A DNA stretch of 16,213 bases. It comes from Bacteroidota bacterium. GTDB taxonomy: Bacteria; Bacteroidota; Ignavibacteria; Ignavibacteriales; Ignavibacteriaceae. Made by a program: the position numbers and the translations under genes. The notes below the pieces were generated by a model. It saw nothing but the letters and a program-made list of their open reading frames with translations, was not told the origin of the DNA and did not search any database. Numbering within the stretch: the stretch's first letter is position 1; each line of letters starts with the position of its first letter. The stretch is taken from assembly GCA_023406915.1 (NCBI GenBank), contig JAEXTR010000341.1, positions 1 through 16,213 of the forward strand, given 5' to 3'. Positions 14,191 through 16,213 of the stretch are shown in pieces.

Positions 14191-15862
14191 TGTTTGGTTT
14201 TTCATTCTCTCTGTCGTGTCTCTTGCCTCATGGCAATTTGATTCTCTGGAAGCTAGCGGCAAAAGCGGCATGGTAGTGTCGGCTGAGCCGATTGCAACGT
14301 CAATCGGACTTACCGTTTTGAAAAATGGCGGAAATGCATTTGATGCTGCAGTGGCAGTTGGTTTTGCCCTCGCGGTGACTTACCCAGTAGCTGGAAACAT
14401 CGGTGGTGGTGGTTTCATGGTTGCTGTTGATGCTTCAGGCAATCCGATAGCAGTGGATTATCGTGAGAAAGCACCTGCATCAGCGCACCAGGATATGTAT
14501 CTGGATTCAACTGGGAATGTGCATCCTACGCTGCCTCTACTCGGGGCATCTGCATCGGGAGTGCCCGGTTCTGTAGCAGGGATGATCCATATACTGGAGA
14601 AATATGGTACAATGACTTTATCAGAAATACTCGAACCCATTATAGCGCTTGCTGATACAGGGTTTTTGATACCCGACTATCTGGCTAAGTCACTTGCTTC
14701 TCAAAATTCTGATTTTAACCGATTCTCATCATCAAAAGCAATATTTACTAATGACGGTGAGCCCAAAACTTCAGGTGAAAGACTTATCCAAAAGGATTTG
14801 GCAGCTACGCTCAGGGCGATATCTGATTATGGTACAGATGGCTTTTACCAGGGAAAAGTAGCAGATTTAATCGTTGCCCAAATGCAGGCTTCTGGCGGTT
14901 ATATTACTCATAAAGATTTGGATGAGTATCATACCATTGAAAGAAAGGCGATTTCATCCACGTATCGCGGTTATAAACTCTTCTCAATGCCTCCTCCAAG
15001 TTCCGGAGGAGTAGCTCTTTTTGAAATGCTCTCTTTACTTGAGAATGCTGATCTGAGTAAAATGAATACTGGTTCTGCAGAATATATGCATTTGCTGGCA
15101 AGTGCAGCCAAATTTGCGTACGCAGATCGTGCTGAGTACCTGGGTGATCCAGACTTTGTACGAGTTCCGGTGGAAAGATTAATCAGTAAAACACACGGGA
15201 AAAGGTTATTTGTAAGGGTAACAGAGATGGCTTTGCCAAGTGATTCAATCTCACACACAGAATTTTCAGATACTGAAAGCCAGGAAACAACTCACTACTC
15301 TGTTCTTGACCAATTCGGAAATGCTGTTTCTATCACAACTACTATTAACTCTGGTTACGGATGTAAGGAAGTGGTTGAAGGTGCAGGCTTCCTGCTGAAC
15401 AATGAGATGGACGATTTTTCTGCAAAACCAGGTGTACCGAATCAGTTTGGGCTCATAGGCAGCAAGGCAAATGCTATCCAACCCGGAAAAAGAATGCTAA
15501 GTAGTATGACTCCTACGATTGCGCTTCAAAATGGAAAACCTGTGCTTATCCTGGGTTCACCCGGTGGCTCTACAATAATTACAGTAGTGCTGCAGGTTCT
15601 ATTAAATGTTCTTGATCACAACATGGATGTAGGGCAGGCAGTTGCTCAGGGCAGAATCCATCACCAGTGGCGTCCCGATATCCTGATGTATGAGGAGACA
15701 AAGTTTCTGGACAGTGAACTTGAGTTGCTGCGTCAAAAAGGGTATTCAATACGACCCGTGTCAAGATTAGGACTTGTTGAAGCCATTTTTGCCAATCCAA
15801 TCACTGGTATGATACAAGGTGCTACTGACCCAAGAGGTAATGGCATGGCAGCAGGGTACTGA
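14168..15862 (+). CDS. ggt: Gamma-glutamyltransferase (glutathione hydrolase) proenzyme
   Basis: A 564-residue periplasmic proenzyme that cleaves gamma-glutamyl bonds, typically of glutathione, and transfers or hydrolyses the glutamyl group. A hydrophobic signal peptide (about 1-21, ending SLA) precedes the large subunit: GNAFDAAVAVGFALAVTYP, the GNIGGGGFM glycine loop, and VDYREKAP with substrate-binding R99. Self-cleavage is expected before T374 in ETTHYSVLD, making it the N-terminal nucleophile of the small subunit; that subunit has the NSGYG block, LNNEMDDF, and GSPGGS with oxyanion glycines 466-467. All key residues are present and length is normal. ATG 14168 lies inside the MCE gene (23-base overlap) and the stop is one base before acpS, so the three are co-translated. 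A cephalosporin-acylase-like activity is a less likely alternative. Confidence 0.97.
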   Translation: MRILIFSSVWFFILSVVSLASWQFDSLEASGKSGMVVSAEPIATSIGLTVLKNGGNAFDAAVAVGFALAVTYPVAGNIGGGGFMVAVDASGNPIAVDYREKAPASAHQDMYLDSTGNVHPTLPLLGASASGVPGSVAGMIHILEKYGTMTLSEILEPIIALADTGFLIPDYLAKSLASQNSDFNRFSSSKAIFTNDGEPKTSGERLIQKDLAATLRAISDYGTDGFYQGKVADLIVAQMQASGGYITHKDLDEYHTIERKAISSTYRGYKLFSMPPPSSGGVALFEMLSLLENADLSKMNTGSAEYMHLLASAAKFAYADRAEYLGDPDFVRVPVERLISKTHGKRLFVRVTEMALPSDSISHTEFSDTESQETTHYSVLDQFGNAVSITTTINSGYGCKEVVEGAGFLLNNEMDDFSAKPGVPNQFGLIGSKANAIQPGKRMLSSMTPTIALQNGKPVLILGSPGGSTIITVVLQVLLNVLDHNMDVGQAVAQGRIHHQWRPDILMYEETKFLDSELELLRQKGYSIRPVSRLGLVEAIFANPITGMIQGATDPRGNGMAAGY

Positions 15863-15863
15863 G

Positions 15864-16213
15864 ATGGTATTAGGAATCGGAGTCGATATTATTGAAATTC
15901 ACAGGATTAAGGAGAGTCATCTTCGGGTTGGTGAGCGATTTTTGGAAAAAATATTCACACCTGCTGAAATTGAGTATTGTTTCTCCCGTGCAACTGCGTA
16001 TCAGCACCTCGCAGCAAGATTTGCCGCAAAAGAAGCAATCGCCAAGTGTCTGACAAATGTCTGGAAGACACCCACATCCTGGACCGATATCGAGATTACG
16101 AATTCAGAAAGTGGGGCGCCTACAGTAAAATTTTTGAAGGCACTCAGTGATTTCCCCTGGGATCAGTTCGATCTGAAAATCACGATCTCGCATTCCAAAG
16201 AAAATGCCGTATG
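15864..16213 (+). CDS. acpS: Holo-[acyl-carrier-protein] synthase, 3' end cut by window edge
   Basis: The enzyme transfers 4'-phosphopantetheine from CoA to apo-ACP, activating the carrier for fatty-acid synthesis. The frame is open from ATG 15864 to the right edge (116 full codons), so only about ten residues are missing. MVLGIGVDIIEIHRI has the magnesium-binding D8; RFAAKEAIAK has the second ligand E57; ISHSKENAV is the conserved C-terminal block. An AGGG site lies seven bases before the ATG, inside the end of ggt, and only one base separates the two genes. The short group I AcpS architecture excludes a Sfp-type transferase. Confidence 0.95.
   Translation, partial: MVLGIGVDIIEIHRIKESHLRVGERFLEKIFTPAEIEYCFSRATAYQHLAARFAAKEAIAKCLTNVWKTPTSWTDIEITNSESGAPTVKFLKALSDFPWDQFDLKITISHSKENAV

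Noticed and set aside
1..16213. CRISPR array, tandem repeats, insertion sequence, prophage or integration site
   Set aside because: Reading through both strands I saw no spaced direct repeats, no transposase or integrase motifs, no tRNA gene and no abrupt composition change; gene order is compact and collinear throughout.

Overview
The window is a dense, single-strand stretch of an AT-leaning bacterial genome, with every supported gene on the + strand. It most likely comes from the Bacteroidota/Chlorobi assemblage, in particular an Ignavibacteria- or Kapabacteria-like lineage. The evidence is: a secreted protein ending in a type IX secretion (T9SS) type A sorting domain with the YPNPFNPST motif; ExbD proteins arranged in tandem with the Bacteroidota-style C-terminal tail; a FadL-family porin paired with an SGNH lipoprotein; and ssb followed directly by a GldE/CorC-like membrane protein. 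The lineage is inferred from protein style, not from a marker-gene tree.

Layout. (1) Positions 1-957: the 3' part of one exbD, cut by the window edge, then a complete second exbD and a strong intrinsic terminator. These are the tail of a TonB/ExbBD-type energy-transducing operon. (2) Positions 978-8985: a tightly packed run of yqeY, a cvpA-family gene, mutS2, an acyl-CoA carboxylase biotin carboxylase subunit, a biotin carrier subunit, a FadL-type outer-membrane transporter and an SGNH/GDSL lipoprotein. Gaps are tiny or negative and the run ends at a terminator with a UUCG tetraloop. (3) Positions 9077-11422: one gene for a large secreted protein with a T9SS signal, with its own terminator. 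(4) Positions 11533 to the end: ssb, a CNNM/CorC-like (GldE-like) membrane protein, an MCE/MlaD-like protein, gamma-glutamyltransferase, and the first 116 codons of acpS, running off the right edge.

How the genes fit together. Lipid and envelope themes recur: a putative surface lipase with a fatty-acid porin and an acyl-CoA carboxylase, a lipid-trafficking MCE protein, and holo-ACP synthase for fatty-acid synthesis. They are mixed with DNA and translation maintenance genes (mutS2, ssb, yqeY). I see no tRNA, rRNA, CRISPR array, insertion sequence, prophage or integration signature, and no gene-free stretch over 300 bases; the longest intergenic gap is 169 bases. The window looks like ordinary chromosomal backbone, and no clearly new system is visible. 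The least explained items are the T9SS-exported 757-residue protein and the predicted lipase/porin pair. Several gene starts needed correcting by eye (first exbD, cvpA-family gene, fadL-like gene, MCE gene).
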